Shown in pieces: positions 1-6,467 of a stretch of 12,524 bases of DNA. The notes below the pieces were generated by a model. The model searched no databases and was not told the origin of the DNA. It worked only from the letters and a program-made list of their open reading frames with translations. The translations under genes were made by a program, and so were the position numbers. The DNA is taken from positions 1-12,524 of the forward strand of contig DAICYU010000066.1 of assembly GCA_027311485.1 (NCBI GenBank), in the 5' to 3' direction. Each line of letters begins with the position of its first letter. Within the stretch, counting starts at the first letter, position 1. The stretch is from Acetobacteraceae bacterium (lineage in GTDB: Bacteria > Pseudomonadota > Alphaproteobacteria > Acetobacterales > Acetobacteraceae).

Positions 1-7
1 GCCATTG

Positions 8-466
8 TTACAGTACCTCAAAGATGTCGTACACGGGGCCTTCCGGCGGGCGGCTGCCGGTGCCGATGCCAAAGACCTTGTTCAGCCAGGCATATTGCGG
101 CGCGGCGGTCTCGAAATTCACCACTGTGCGGAAGTAATACAGCGACGGATCGACGTACTCGCCGCCGTTCACCTTGGCCATCACGTCGGCCGGGCCGTGG
201 CGCAGGCCGCGATAGGTCAGGCCGATCGTGGCCTTGTCATGGGTTTCAAGCACCAGGCGCACGTCCAGCGTGGTGACGCCGTCGGGGCGGCCGATGATCC
301 AGTCGGCGCCGCCGGGCAGCACCGTGCCACGCAGCCTGGGGCCTTCGAATGTGCCGCCGGCAACAAGGCCGATCCGGCGCACGCCGGCGGGCGTTTCGCC
401 AATCGGCTGCATGCCATTCACGGCCAGTTTCAACGTCATGAGGTGTGTGGTGCGTATTTCCGCCAT
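8..466 (-). CDS. DUF3237 family protein
   Basis: This is a 152-residue protein of the DUF3237 (UPF0311) family, whose biochemical role is not established. The family hallmark is visible as GTFEGPRLRGTVLPGGADW (residues 38-56), followed by an IIGRPDG segment and an LDVRLVLETHD strand. Length and the single beta-rich domain match the usual family size of about 150 residues. I place the start at the ATG at 466 because GGAGG lies about nine bases before it. A longer reading to 580 would add a proline/arginine-rich tail that looks like translated non-coding DNA. There is no signal peptide or membrane segment, so it is probably cytoplasmic. The gene follows the cytochrome b gene on the same strand after a 172-base gap, so co-transcription is uncertain. 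Proteins of this family often sit near catabolic enzymes, but no partner is visible to the left. Family call is confident; function is unknown. Confidence 0.85.
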   Translation of the reverse strand: MAEIRTTHLMTLKLAVNGMQPIGETPAGVRRIGLVAGGTFEGPRLRGTVLPGGADWIIGRPDGVTTLDVRLVLETHDKATIGLTYRGLRHGPADVMAKVNGGEYVDPSLYYFRTVVNFETAAPQYAWLNKVFGIGTGSRPPEGPVYDIFEVL

Positions 467-544
467 CTGCGGTTTCCTCCGTTTGCGGCGGCGGATCACA
501 CCCGATCCGGGATGGGGAGACAAGGGCGGGTCCGGGATCCGGCA

Positions 545-588
545 GCCGGGCGGCGGCCAGGCAGGCAGCCGTCCCGGCACCTTTTTTT
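545..588 (+). terminator. Intrinsic terminator on plus strand, opposed to flanking genes
   Basis: The arm GCCGGGCGGC (545-554) pairs with GCCG-T-CCCGGC (568-578) with one bulged T, enclosing a 13-base loop. Three bases later comes a run of seven T (582-588). This is the classic rho-independent layout when read on the plus strand. Both neighbouring genes read on the minus strand, where the T run becomes an A run before the hairpin and there is no T run after it. It therefore should not end the cytochrome b transcript efficiently. It may stop an unseen antisense or small RNA, or block plus-strand read-through towards the cytochrome b gene. Confidence 0.6.
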
Positions 589-638
589 CACCCAGCCGCC
601 ATGCGTGGCCGTGGCGTCGAGCGGCGTGCGCCCGCCGG

Positions 639-1337
639 TCAGTCCTCGGCGCGCTTTGTGCCGAAGATCATCGCCTTCACAAGGCTTTCGCGGTGCATGA
701 AGCTGGCCAGCCCGACGCCAAGCACGTGCAGGACGGCCAGCGCCAGCGTGACGTTCGCAAACAGGTCATGCAGTTCCCCGACCGTGCCGCCCTCCCGTTC
801 CGATTCTGCCAGGGCCGCACTTGCAGCATCCCGTGTCGCCGGGGACGGTAAGGATGCGCCGTGACCATCCTCGTCGGCATGCGACGGCGTCACGATAGCC
901 GGCACGACAGCCGCCAGCGGCCCCTTGCCGGCCTGCCCATACGCCACCAGGCCGGTGCCGACCGTGCCGGTGAGGCACACCAGCAAGGCGATCACCATGG
1001 CGCCGCCGGCCGGGCTGTGGCCGAGATATCGCCGGCCGCGTCCGCGAACCAGGTCGTTCAGGTAGCGGACGATCTGCGCCGGACCATAGATGAAATCACT
1101 GAATCTGGCATAGCGCGGGCCGATGAAGCCCCACACCACCCGCACCGCGACGATGACGCCGACGATATAGCCGCTCCACACATGCAGCGCGTCCGCGCCT
1201 CCGGCTTCTTCCTCGCCGGACAGGTAGGCCGCCGCGAATGCCAGAACCAGCGCCCAGTGCCCGTACCGCACCACGGGGTCCCAGACCGCCACGGTGCGTT
1301 CATTGAGCCGTTTCGTTGAGACGGGGATGATGGACAT
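639..1337 (-). CDS. Cytochrome b561-type integral membrane di-haem protein
   Basis: This 232-residue protein belongs to the prokaryotic cytochrome b561 family (COG3658, Cytb_N type). It would accept electrons from quinol in the inner membrane and pass them to a periplasmic c-type partner. Four membrane helices are visible at about 25-41, 52-73, 111-133 and 190-212. Candidate haem ligands are His27 in VRYGHW, His52 in LHVWSGY, and His190 and His204 in the last helix. A GHSP motif (106-109) precedes helix 3, and the typical MHRESLVKAMIFG-like tail follows helix 4. Between helices 3 and 4 is a loop of about 50 residues rich in His, Asp and Glu (from about 138 to 188), longer than the helix-connecting minimum. 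The start at 1337 is chosen for GGAAAGG about seven bases upstream. The gene is divergent from the di-haem peroxidase gene and shares its FNR-box region, suggesting joint control and an electron-donor role (inference). Confidence 0.9.
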   Translation of the reverse strand: MSIIPVSTKRLNERTVAVWDPVVRYGHWALVLAFAAAYLSGEEEAGGADALHVWSGYIVGVIVAVRVVWGFIGPRYARFSDFIYGPAQIVRYLNDLVRGRGRRYLGHSPAGGAMVIALLVCLTGTVGTGLVAYGQAGKGPLAAVVPAIVTPSHADEDGHGASLPSPATRDAASAALAESEREGGTVGELHDLFANVTLALAVLHVLGVGLASFMHRESLVKAMIFGTKRAED

Positions 1338-1411
1338 TGCAGCCCTTTCCTGATGTCGCCGGAAACTGTGATCGCCATTCCACAGAAACGCCGAATGGGC
1401 CGGGCTATGCA

Positions 1412-1425
1412 CTGATCCACATCAA
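1412..1425. promoter_or_regulatory. Candidate FNR/ANR/FixK-type box
   Basis: CTGATCCACATCAA matches the FNR-family consensus TTGAT-N4-ATCAA at nine of ten fixed positions. It lies in the divergent gap between the cytochrome b gene, whose start is 75 bases away, and the peroxidase gene, 158 bases away. Its distance from the cytochrome b start would allow activation with a leader of roughly 40 bases; the peroxidase start is further than is usual. No convincing -10 hexamer was found at the matching spacing, so the site is supported by sequence and by the known oxygen control of ccp genes only. Confidence 0.5.
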
Positions 1426-1582
1426 TACGCAGAGCGTGCCGTCCATTTATTGTCTTTCCAGACACGAGGAATGTTTCCTGCCTGTATTTTGCTTTATTAT
1501 CTTTCCCGTTTGACTTGGCAGATTGTGTCGGCAACACGATGCGTCGTGGCTGCGGCGCGCGCAATGAAGGAGAAAGACGACC

Positions 1583-2623
1583 GTGATCAGGAAAGCCGCG
1601 ATCGCGCTGCTGTACGCCGGCTGTGCGTTTTCGCTTCCGGCGCTGGCACAGGATGATCTCCTGACCAGGGCGAGGCAGCAGTTCCAGCCGATCCCGACAC
1701 ATCCGCCGGAGCTTCCCGGCAACGCCGCGACGCCGGCGAAGGTCGAGCTGGGCAAGATGCTTTACTTCGATCCGCGGCTATCCGCGAGCCACACGATCAG
1801 CTGCAGTTCCTGCCACAATATCGGGCTGGGTGGCGCGGATGCCGAACCAACCTCCATCGGTCATCGCTGGCAGCATGGCGGACGCAATGCGCCGACCGTG
1901 CTGAACGCCGTCTTCAACAAAGTCCAGTTCTGGGACGGCCGCGCCAAGGATCTGGAGGAACAGGCCGGCGGCCCGATGGTCAACCCGGTGGAAATGGCTT
2001 CCCCCGCGTCGCACATAGCAGAGCAGTTAAAGGGTATCCCGGGCTACCGCGACGCATTCGCGAAGGCATTTCCCGGCGAGTCCGATCCGATCACCCCAGC
2101 CAACGCGCAGAAGGCCATCGCCGTCTTCGAAGCCACGCTGATCACGCCCGGTGCCCCGTTCGACCGCTTCCTGCAAGGCGACACGCATGCGCTGTCGCCT
2201 GCGCAACAGGCGGGACTGACGGCGTTCATGGGTAAAGGATGCTCCAACTGCCACAACGGCATTAATGTCGGCGGCGGCATGTATGCGCCGTTCGGCGTGG
2301 TCGAGAAGCCGGGTGCGGAGCTGCTGCCGCCGGACGACAAGGGCCGTTTCATGGTCACCAAGACACCCAGCGACGAATATGTCTTCAAGGTTCCGACGCT
2401 GCGAAACATCGCCTTGACCGCCCCGTATTTCCACACCGGAAAAGCCTGGGATCTGCGACAGGCGGTCGCGGTCATGGGGGCGAGCCAGCTTGGCACCCAG
2501 CTGTCCAACGACGACATCGACAAGATCACTGCTTTTCTGGACAGCCTGACCGGTGAGCAGCCGAACGTGACGGTTCCGATCCTGCCGCCGAGTGTCGCAT
2601 CCACCCCTCGGCCCCAGCCCTGA
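1583..2623 (+). CDS. ccpA: Di-haem cytochrome c peroxidase, CcpA type, periplasmic
   Basis: The enzyme reduces hydrogen peroxide to water in the periplasm with electrons from small c-type cytochromes or cupredoxins. The 346-residue product has a Sec signal peptide (cleavage likely after ALA, residue 22). It carries two haem-attachment motifs, CSSCH (74-78) and CSNCH (220-224). By comparison with my recollection of the Pseudomonas aeruginosa enzyme, the key residues are present: His94 in SIGHRWQ (distal ligand of the low-potential haem), Trp117 in FWDGR, Glu137 in NPVEM (acid-base catalyst) and Met298 in VAVMGASQLG (ligand of the high-potential haem). Met298 and the C-terminal PxLPPSxxxTPRP segment point to a true CcpA rather than MauG, which has Tyr as ligand. 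The start is GTG at 1583, with GAAGGAG about ten bases upstream; no upstream ATG fits. It is divergent from the b-type cytochrome, which may supply electrons through a c cytochrome. The universal stress gene downstream fits a shared low-oxygen/stress role. Confidence 0.95.
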   Translation: MIRKAAIALLYAGCAFSLPALAQDDLLTRARQQFQPIPTHPPELPGNAATPAKVELGKMLYFDPRLSASHTISCSSCHNIGLGGADAEPTSIGHRWQHGGRNAPTVLNAVFNKVQFWDGRAKDLEEQAGGPMVNPVEMASPASHIAEQLKGIPGYRDAFAKAFPGESDPITPANAQKAIAVFEATLITPGAPFDRFLQGDTHALSPAQQAGLTAFMGKGCSNCHNGINVGGGMYAPFGVVEKPGAELLPPDDKGRFMVTKTPSDEYVFKVPTLRNIALTAPYFHTGKAWDLRQAVAVMGASQLGTQLSNDDIDKITAFLDSLTGEQPNVTVPILPPSVASTPRPQP

Positions 2624-2639
2624 TGGCACCTGACCGCCG

Positions 2640-2664
2640 CTGCGAACCGGCTCGGCAATCGCAG
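2640..2664 (+). terminator. Weak hairpin after ccpA
   Basis: CTGCGA (2640-2645) pairs with TCGCAG (2659-2664), and inside it CCG pairs with CGG around a GCT loop. It begins 17 bases after the ccpA stop. There is no T run after it, so it may be a transcript-end stabiliser or a weak terminator. Chance occurrence cannot be excluded in DNA this rich in G and C. Confidence 0.25.
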
Positions 2665-2758
2665 GGCGTTGGGAACTGCGACAAATCAACACGGCCGGCC
2701 CGCCTGCCGCGGATAGTGCGGCGAGCCACGGGATGATCGACCGAAAGGGATGTCAGCC

Positions 2759-3589
2759 ATGTATGCGGAAATCGCCGCTGTGCTGGAGGCTTGCCAGAAC
2801 CCCGGACCAGGCCTGCAGTACGCCTGCACGCTGGCCAAGGATCTGGGCGTCCGACTCACGGGCCTCTATATCGAGCCAGAGGAACCGCCGCCGCTGGATC
2901 ATCGCCCGGCGCCGTCCAGCGCCCTTGTCGAGGCCGGCGACCGGGTGATGCGCGAGGCGGTGCACGCCGTTGAAACGAAGAAGCTGTTGGCGGAGCTCGC
3001 CCTGAGTACCGGAATCGAATGGGGCTGGCAGCAGCTGCAGGACGCATCCACGGCACGCATCGCGCGCTACGCCCGCTACCACGACATGCTTCTGCTGTTC
3101 CGTAACGGCCTGTCGGACGCGGTCGAGGCAAGCGCCATCAGCGTACCCGGCGTGGTCCTGGAAAGCGGCCGTCCGACGCTGGTGATATCGTCGGCCCGCC
3201 CGCCCCCTTTATTCCGGCGCGTCCTGATCGGCTGGAACGGCAGCCGTGAGGCCGCCCGCGCGGTCCATGACGCCCTGCCGTTGCTTGGCCGCGCGGAGCG
3301 GGTGACCGTGGCGATCGCCGCCGAAAGCACCCTGTTTCAGCAGGAGGAAGAACCCGGCCTGGATATTGGCGCGCACCTGGCACGCCACGGCGTACGCGCG
3401 GAGGTGGAGCGGATCGAGGTGCCGACCGCGGACGCCGGGACCATTCTGCTGTCGCTGGCAGCCCGGATGCCGGCCGACCTGATCGTCGCCGGCTGCTATG
3501 GGCAGATGCGCCTGACCGAATTCCTGTTCGGCGGGGTTTCCAGGTCGCTGCTGAGGGAAGCAACCATTCCCCTGCTGCTGTCCTACTGA
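2759..3589 (+). CDS. Universal stress protein with tandem UspA domains
   Basis: This 276-residue protein has two Usp-like halves. The first half (about 1-145) keeps the fold pattern but lacks the nucleotide-binding glycine motif and has an atypical first strand (MYAEIAAVLEA). The second (from about 152) opens with RRVLIGWNGSREAARAV and ends with GCYG (245-248), nine residues, then GG, close to the ATP-binding G-2x-G-9x-G motif. A single functional nucleotide site is therefore likely. I chose ATG at 2759, because AAAGGG lies nine bases before it; the ATG at 2750 sits directly against that Shine-Dalgarno sequence and would be poorly spaced. It has no signal peptide and is cytoplasmic. It lies 135 bases after ccpA on the same strand. 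Usp genes are commonly induced by oxygen limitation or respiratory stress, which suits its neighbour. A weak ATCAA half-site (2685-2689) upstream is not strong enough to call a box. Confidence 0.9.
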   Translation: MYAEIAAVLEACQNPGPGLQYACTLAKDLGVRLTGLYIEPEEPPPLDHRPAPSSALVEAGDRVMREAVHAVETKKLLAELALSTGIEWGWQQLQDASTARIARYARYHDMLLLFRNGLSDAVEASAISVPGVVLESGRPTLVISSARPPPLFRRVLIGWNGSREAARAVHDALPLLGRAERVTVAIAAESTLFQQEEEPGLDIGAHLARHGVRAEVERIEVPTADAGTILLSLAARMPADLIVAGCYGQMRLTEFLFGGVSRSLLREATIPLLLSY

Positions 3590-3620
3590 GCCATTGGAAC
3601 CGGCGTCGGTTTGCCATTGG
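3590..3620 (+). terminator. Small hairpin flanked by 8-bp direct repeats, after usp gene
   Basis: The octamer GCCATTGG occurs at 3590-3597 and again at 3613-3620. Between the copies AACCG (3598-3602) pairs with CGGTT (3607-3611) around a GCGT tetraloop. It directly follows the universal stress protein stop codon. A short TTT follows the stem, which is too little for a strong intrinsic terminator. The purpose of the repeated octamer is unknown. Confidence 0.25.
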
Positions 3621-3676
3621 CATCAGCTGGCGGCGCAGCCTAACCTCCTGTTCAACGATCAGGAGAGGAACCTGTC

Positions 3677-4786
3677 ATGGCCGCGTACCCGCTGCCCGAA
3701 TCCAGCCCCGCCGAACTCGGTTTCGCGCAGAAGCCGTTGGATCACCTGGATGCCTTAATCAAATCGCATATCGATGAGGGGCGTTACCCCGGCGCCCAGA
3801 TCGCGCTTGCCCGCCATGGCAAGCTGGCCTTGTTCCGCACCTACGGTAATGCGCGCACCGAGGGGGGCGCGCTTCCGGCGGCCAATGACACGCTGTTCCT
3901 GCTGTTCAGCCAGACCAAGGTCCTTACCTCCTCCGCGGTCTGGACGCTGGTGGAGGAAGGCAAGCTGTCGTTCATGGACCGCGTGGCCGATTACCTGCCC
4001 GAGTTCGCGGCCCGCGGCAAAGGCGATATCACGCTGGAGCAGGTGATGACGCACCAGGGCGGTTTTCCGGCCGCCGACGTCACGCAGGCAACATGGACCG
4101 ACCACGCGCTGATGCGTGCCCAGGTGTGTGACTTTTCGCTGGAATGGACCCCGGGAACCCGCCTGCACTACCACGGCCGAGCGGCGCATCTGGTGCAGGC
4201 GATGGTGATCGAGGCGGTTACCGGGCAGGACTACCGCGATGTCATCCGGCAGCGGGTGATCGAACCGCTGGGCCTTGGCAACGACATCTTCGTTGGTGTT
4301 CCCGAGGCGCAGCAGGCGCGCTGCGCGGACACCTATGCGCCGGAACCGCGTGACAACTCCGCCGCATTCAAGTCCGCCGGCCTGCCGAGCGGCGGCGGCT
4401 ACGCCACGGCCCGCGGCATGGCGGCTTTCTACCAGATGCTGGGCCATGGCGGGCGCCTGGGGACTGTTCGGCTGTTCTCCCCCCGGCTGATCGCCTACGT
4501 GTCGCGCAACCACACCGGCGAATCACCCGATCACGCGATGACCGGCATTCCGATGCACCGCGGCCTCGGCCCGCATATGCGCGGTGAAAGCGACCGCATC
4601 CGCGGCCTTGGCACAATCGGTGCCCCGGTCACGTTCGGGCATGGCGGCGTGGGATCGTCGTATTCCTGGGCCGACCCCAGCAGCGGCGTGTCGTTCTCCT
4701 ACCTGACCAACTTCGTATCGCCCGATCCGTGGCATTCCGCACGCCTGGACCGGGTGGCAAACCTGGCGCATGCCGCGATAGACTGA
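3677..4786 (+). CDS. Serine hydrolase, beta-lactamase class C / esterase family
   Basis: The 369-residue product has the penicillin-binding-protein/beta-lactamase fold typical of class C-like esterases (PF00144 type). The SxxK nucleophile motif is SQTK (78-81). The YxN-equivalent is YHG (165-167), with Tyr165 as probable base and the usual Asn replaced by Gly. The third motif is HGG (322-324) within FGHGGVGSSYSW. The helix after SxxK (VEEGKLSFMDRVADYLPEF) and the THQGG segment (125-129) are also characteristic. No signal peptide is visible, and AGGAGAGG about nine bases before the ATG supports this start, so the enzyme should be cytoplasmic. That argues against a role as a periplasmic antibiotic beta-lactamase and for an esterase, amidase or lactonase acting on a small molecule. 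It stands alone between a weak hairpin upstream and a strong one downstream. Substrate cannot be predicted. Confidence 0.88.
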   Translation: MAAYPLPESSPAELGFAQKPLDHLDALIKSHIDEGRYPGAQIALARHGKLALFRTYGNARTEGGALPAANDTLFLLFSQTKVLTSSAVWTLVEEGKLSFMDRVADYLPEFAARGKGDITLEQVMTHQGGFPAADVTQATWTDHALMRAQVCDFSLEWTPGTRLHYHGRAAHLVQAMVIEAVTGQDYRDVIRQRVIEPLGLGNDIFVGVPEAQQARCADTYAPEPRDNSAAFKSAGLPSGGGYATARGMAAFYQMLGHGGRLGTVRLFSPRLIAYVSRNHTGESPDHAMTGIPMHRGLGPHMRGESDRIRGLGTIGAPVTFGHGGVGSSYSWADPSSGVSFSYLTNFVSPDPWHSARLDRVANLAHAAID

Positions 4787-4812
4787 ACGTAAACGCCACA
4801 ATCCCCCCTTGA

Positions 4813-4847
4813 AACCGAGCGGTGACAACATTTTTCATCGCTCGGTT
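4813..4847 (+). terminator. Strong 13-bp-stem hairpin between hydrolase and transglycosylase genes
   Basis: The arm AACCGAGCGGTGA (4813-4825) pairs over its whole length with TCATCGCTCGGTT (4835-4847), with one G-T wobble and a nine-base loop CAACATTTT. It begins 27 bases after the serine hydrolase stop. No T run follows on either strand; the only T-rich stretch is in the loop. It may end the hydrolase transcript by stalling or stabilise its 3' end. It also lies only 43 bases before the next start codon, so a role in the transglycosylase leader is possible. Confidence 0.45.
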
Positions 4848-4889
4848 CATGCAATGTGTTAGGTTGGTGCGAACCGTTTGCGAAGCCTC

Positions 4890-6320
4890 ATGACCGCGCG
4901 CGTGCTACCCGACACTCCCGTTCCGACCCGTTCCCTGCCCCGATTGCTCCTGTGTCTGGGCTTGATGTCAGCGCTCGCGGCGTGCGGCGGGCAGCAGACG
5001 CGACACGCGACGCTGCATCATCATTACCGACCAGGTCGATACTATCCGCCGCCGGGGCCACCCAGCGACCCGTGGGGCCCGTATATCCATGAAGCGTCCG
5101 GCCGTTACGGCGTGCCGGAACAGTGGATTCGGGCCGTGATGCATCAGGAATCCGGCGGGCAGGAGGATGTGATCTCCTGGGCGGGCGCGATGGGCCTGAT
5201 GCAGGTGATGCCGGACACGTACGATGGCCTGCGGAGCCGCTACAGCCTGGGCGACGATCCGTTTGACCCACACAACAACATCCTGGCGGGCACGGCTTAT
5301 CTGCGGGAAATGTATGACCGTTTCGGCGCGCCCGGGTTTTTGGCCGCCTATAATGCGGGTCCGAACCGTGTCGATCGTTACTTGAACACCGGCGCGCCCC
5401 TGCCGAGCGAGACGGTGAATTACGTGGCGTCCATTGCGCCACGGCTTGGCCCCGGCACGCCAATGTCCGGACCGCTGGCGGTGTATGCCGGCGGCGGAAC
5501 GATGCGGCAGTATGCAGCCGCACGGACATCCAGCGGCTGCGATCCGGACGCGGCGTATAACCCCGACGGTCCGTGCTCGCCGGCGCGTCCCGCCGTGCTG
5601 CAACCGGCCGTGCTGCGCACCGCGCAATACCAGCCTGCCCCGGTCCGGCGGCCGACCCCATCTGATTGTGACCCGGATGCGGCGTACGACCCGACGCGGC
5701 CATGCCAACCGCGCCCGGCGCCGGTTCAGGAAGCCCTTGCAAGTGCGCCGCCGCGGCCCCGGTTTGAACCGTATGAGCCGGTTGTCGCCGCGCAGCCCCT
5801 GCTACAGCCGACACCCTATGCACGCAGCGCACTGCCACAACGGGCACCAGAGCAACCGGCGCCGGCGCGACCAACCGCATTTGCCCGGACCGCACCCGAG
5901 GCGCCCACACGGACCAGGTTCGCAGCGAACAGCCATATGCGCCCGATTCAGGAGAGCATGGCGCAACCGGTTTCTTACCGGCAGGCTGCCGCGCCGCCTC
6001 AGGCGGCCGTTACCCGGGCGGGCGTTACCCGGGCATCCTTTCCACCTGCGGCGCCATCTCCTGCTGCCCAGTGGGCGATTCAAGTTGGCGCCTATCCTAC
6101 CCTGTCAGGCGCCGAGGCGGCGGCGGACAGTGCGCGGACCCTGGCACCCGACCTGCTGCGCAAAGCCAAAACCGAGTTGCCGGCAACGGCGCCGCTGGGC
6201 AACAAGGTGGCGTTCCGCGCGCGCCTCGCTGGCCTGACGCCAACAGCCGCATCCAGCGCATGCTCCCGCCTGAGCGGTCATGGCCTGCCGTGCATCACGG
6301 TACCGCCGACGTCGTTTTAA
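4890..6320 (+). CDS. Lytic transglycosylase lipoprotein with SPOR domain
   Basis: This 476-residue lipoprotein would cleave peptidoglycan glycan strands in the periplasm. A signal segment ends in the lipobox LAAC (Cys32). The goose-lysozyme/Slt-type domain spans about 60-180. Its catalytic Glu87 is in MHQESGG, with GAMGLMQVMP (99-108), the AYNAGP motif (153-158) and ETVNYV (174-179). A long low-complexity Pro/Ala/Arg-rich linker (about 190-390) follows. It contains a repeated CDPDAAY-x-P-xx-PC unit at 217-229 and 260-272. The C-terminus (from about 394, QWAIQVGAYPT) is a SPOR domain, which binds peptidoglycan lacking stem peptides, often at division sites. The architecture resembles RlpA or Slt-SPOR proteins. 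I prefer the ATG at 4890, although no good Shine-Dalgarno sequence is seen; TTG at 4878 would add four residues. It is probably expressed alone, as no neighbour is functionally linked. Confidence 0.9.
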   Translation: MTARVLPDTPVPTRSLPRLLLCLGLMSALAACGGQQTRHATLHHHYRPGRYYPPPGPPSDPWGPYIHEASGRYGVPEQWIRAVMHQESGGQEDVISWAGAMGLMQVMPDTYDGLRSRYSLGDDPFDPHNNILAGTAYLREMYDRFGAPGFLAAYNAGPNRVDRYLNTGAPLPSETVNYVASIAPRLGPGTPMSGPLAVYAGGGTMRQYAAARTSSGCDPDAAYNPDGPCSPARPAVLQPAVLRTAQYQPAPVRRPTPSDCDPDAAYDPTRPCQPRPAPVQEALASAPPRPRFEPYEPVVAAQPLLQPTPYARSALPQRAPEQPAPARPTAFARTAPEAPTRTRFAANSHMRPIQESMAQPVSYRQAAAPPQAAVTRAGVTRASFPPAAPSPAAQWAIQVGAYPTLSGAEAAADSARTLAPDLLRKAKTELPATAPLGNKVAFRARLAGLTPTAASSACSRLSGHGLPCITVPPTSF

Positions 6321-6428
6321 GCCCTCGGGCACGCTGCCCGTCTTTGGCTCGCCGATCGTTAGCCTGCCCATCGTTGCCTCACCCGTCGGCGAATGGGCGA
6401 GACTGCGCGTTCGCCGCGGAAGCCGGTG

Positions 6429-6460
6429 CCGCGGAGAGGTGTGCAACAGCCTCTCCGCGG
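6429..6460. terminator. GC-rich hairpin between convergent genes
   Basis: CCGCGGAGAGG (6429-6439) and CCTCTCCGCGG (6450-6460) form a perfect 11-bp stem around a ten-base loop. It lies after the plus-strand transglycosylase stop (6320) and eight bases from the minus-strand aldolase stop (6468). The position is right for a terminator shared by both transcripts. There is no T run on either side, so termination would rely on the stem alone or on Rho. Confidence 0.6.
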
Positions 6461-6467
6461 TTGGCGG

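Noticed and set aside
5..700. Plus-strand open frame upstream of and across the opposed terminator
   Set aside because: It was considered as the gene served by the 545-588 terminator, but it runs through the terminator, is antisense to DUF3237, and its translation resembles no protein.
1510..1540. TTGACT followed by CACGAT as a ccpA promoter
   Set aside because: The spacing is 19 bases and the -10 match is poor, so it is not reported as a promoter.
2676..2689. Second FNR box before the universal stress gene
   Set aside because: Only the ATCAA half-site is good; the other half (CTGCG) matches two of five positions.
3755..4513. Minus-strand open frame inside the serine hydrolase gene
   Set aside because: It lies wholly within a gene with three catalytic motifs and a good ribosome site, and its translation has no family resemblance.
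4888..5910. Minus-strand open frame inside the transglycosylase gene
   Set aside because: It mirrors the lipobox, SLT domain and linker coding region; its composition is Arg/Pro/Ala shadow sequence.
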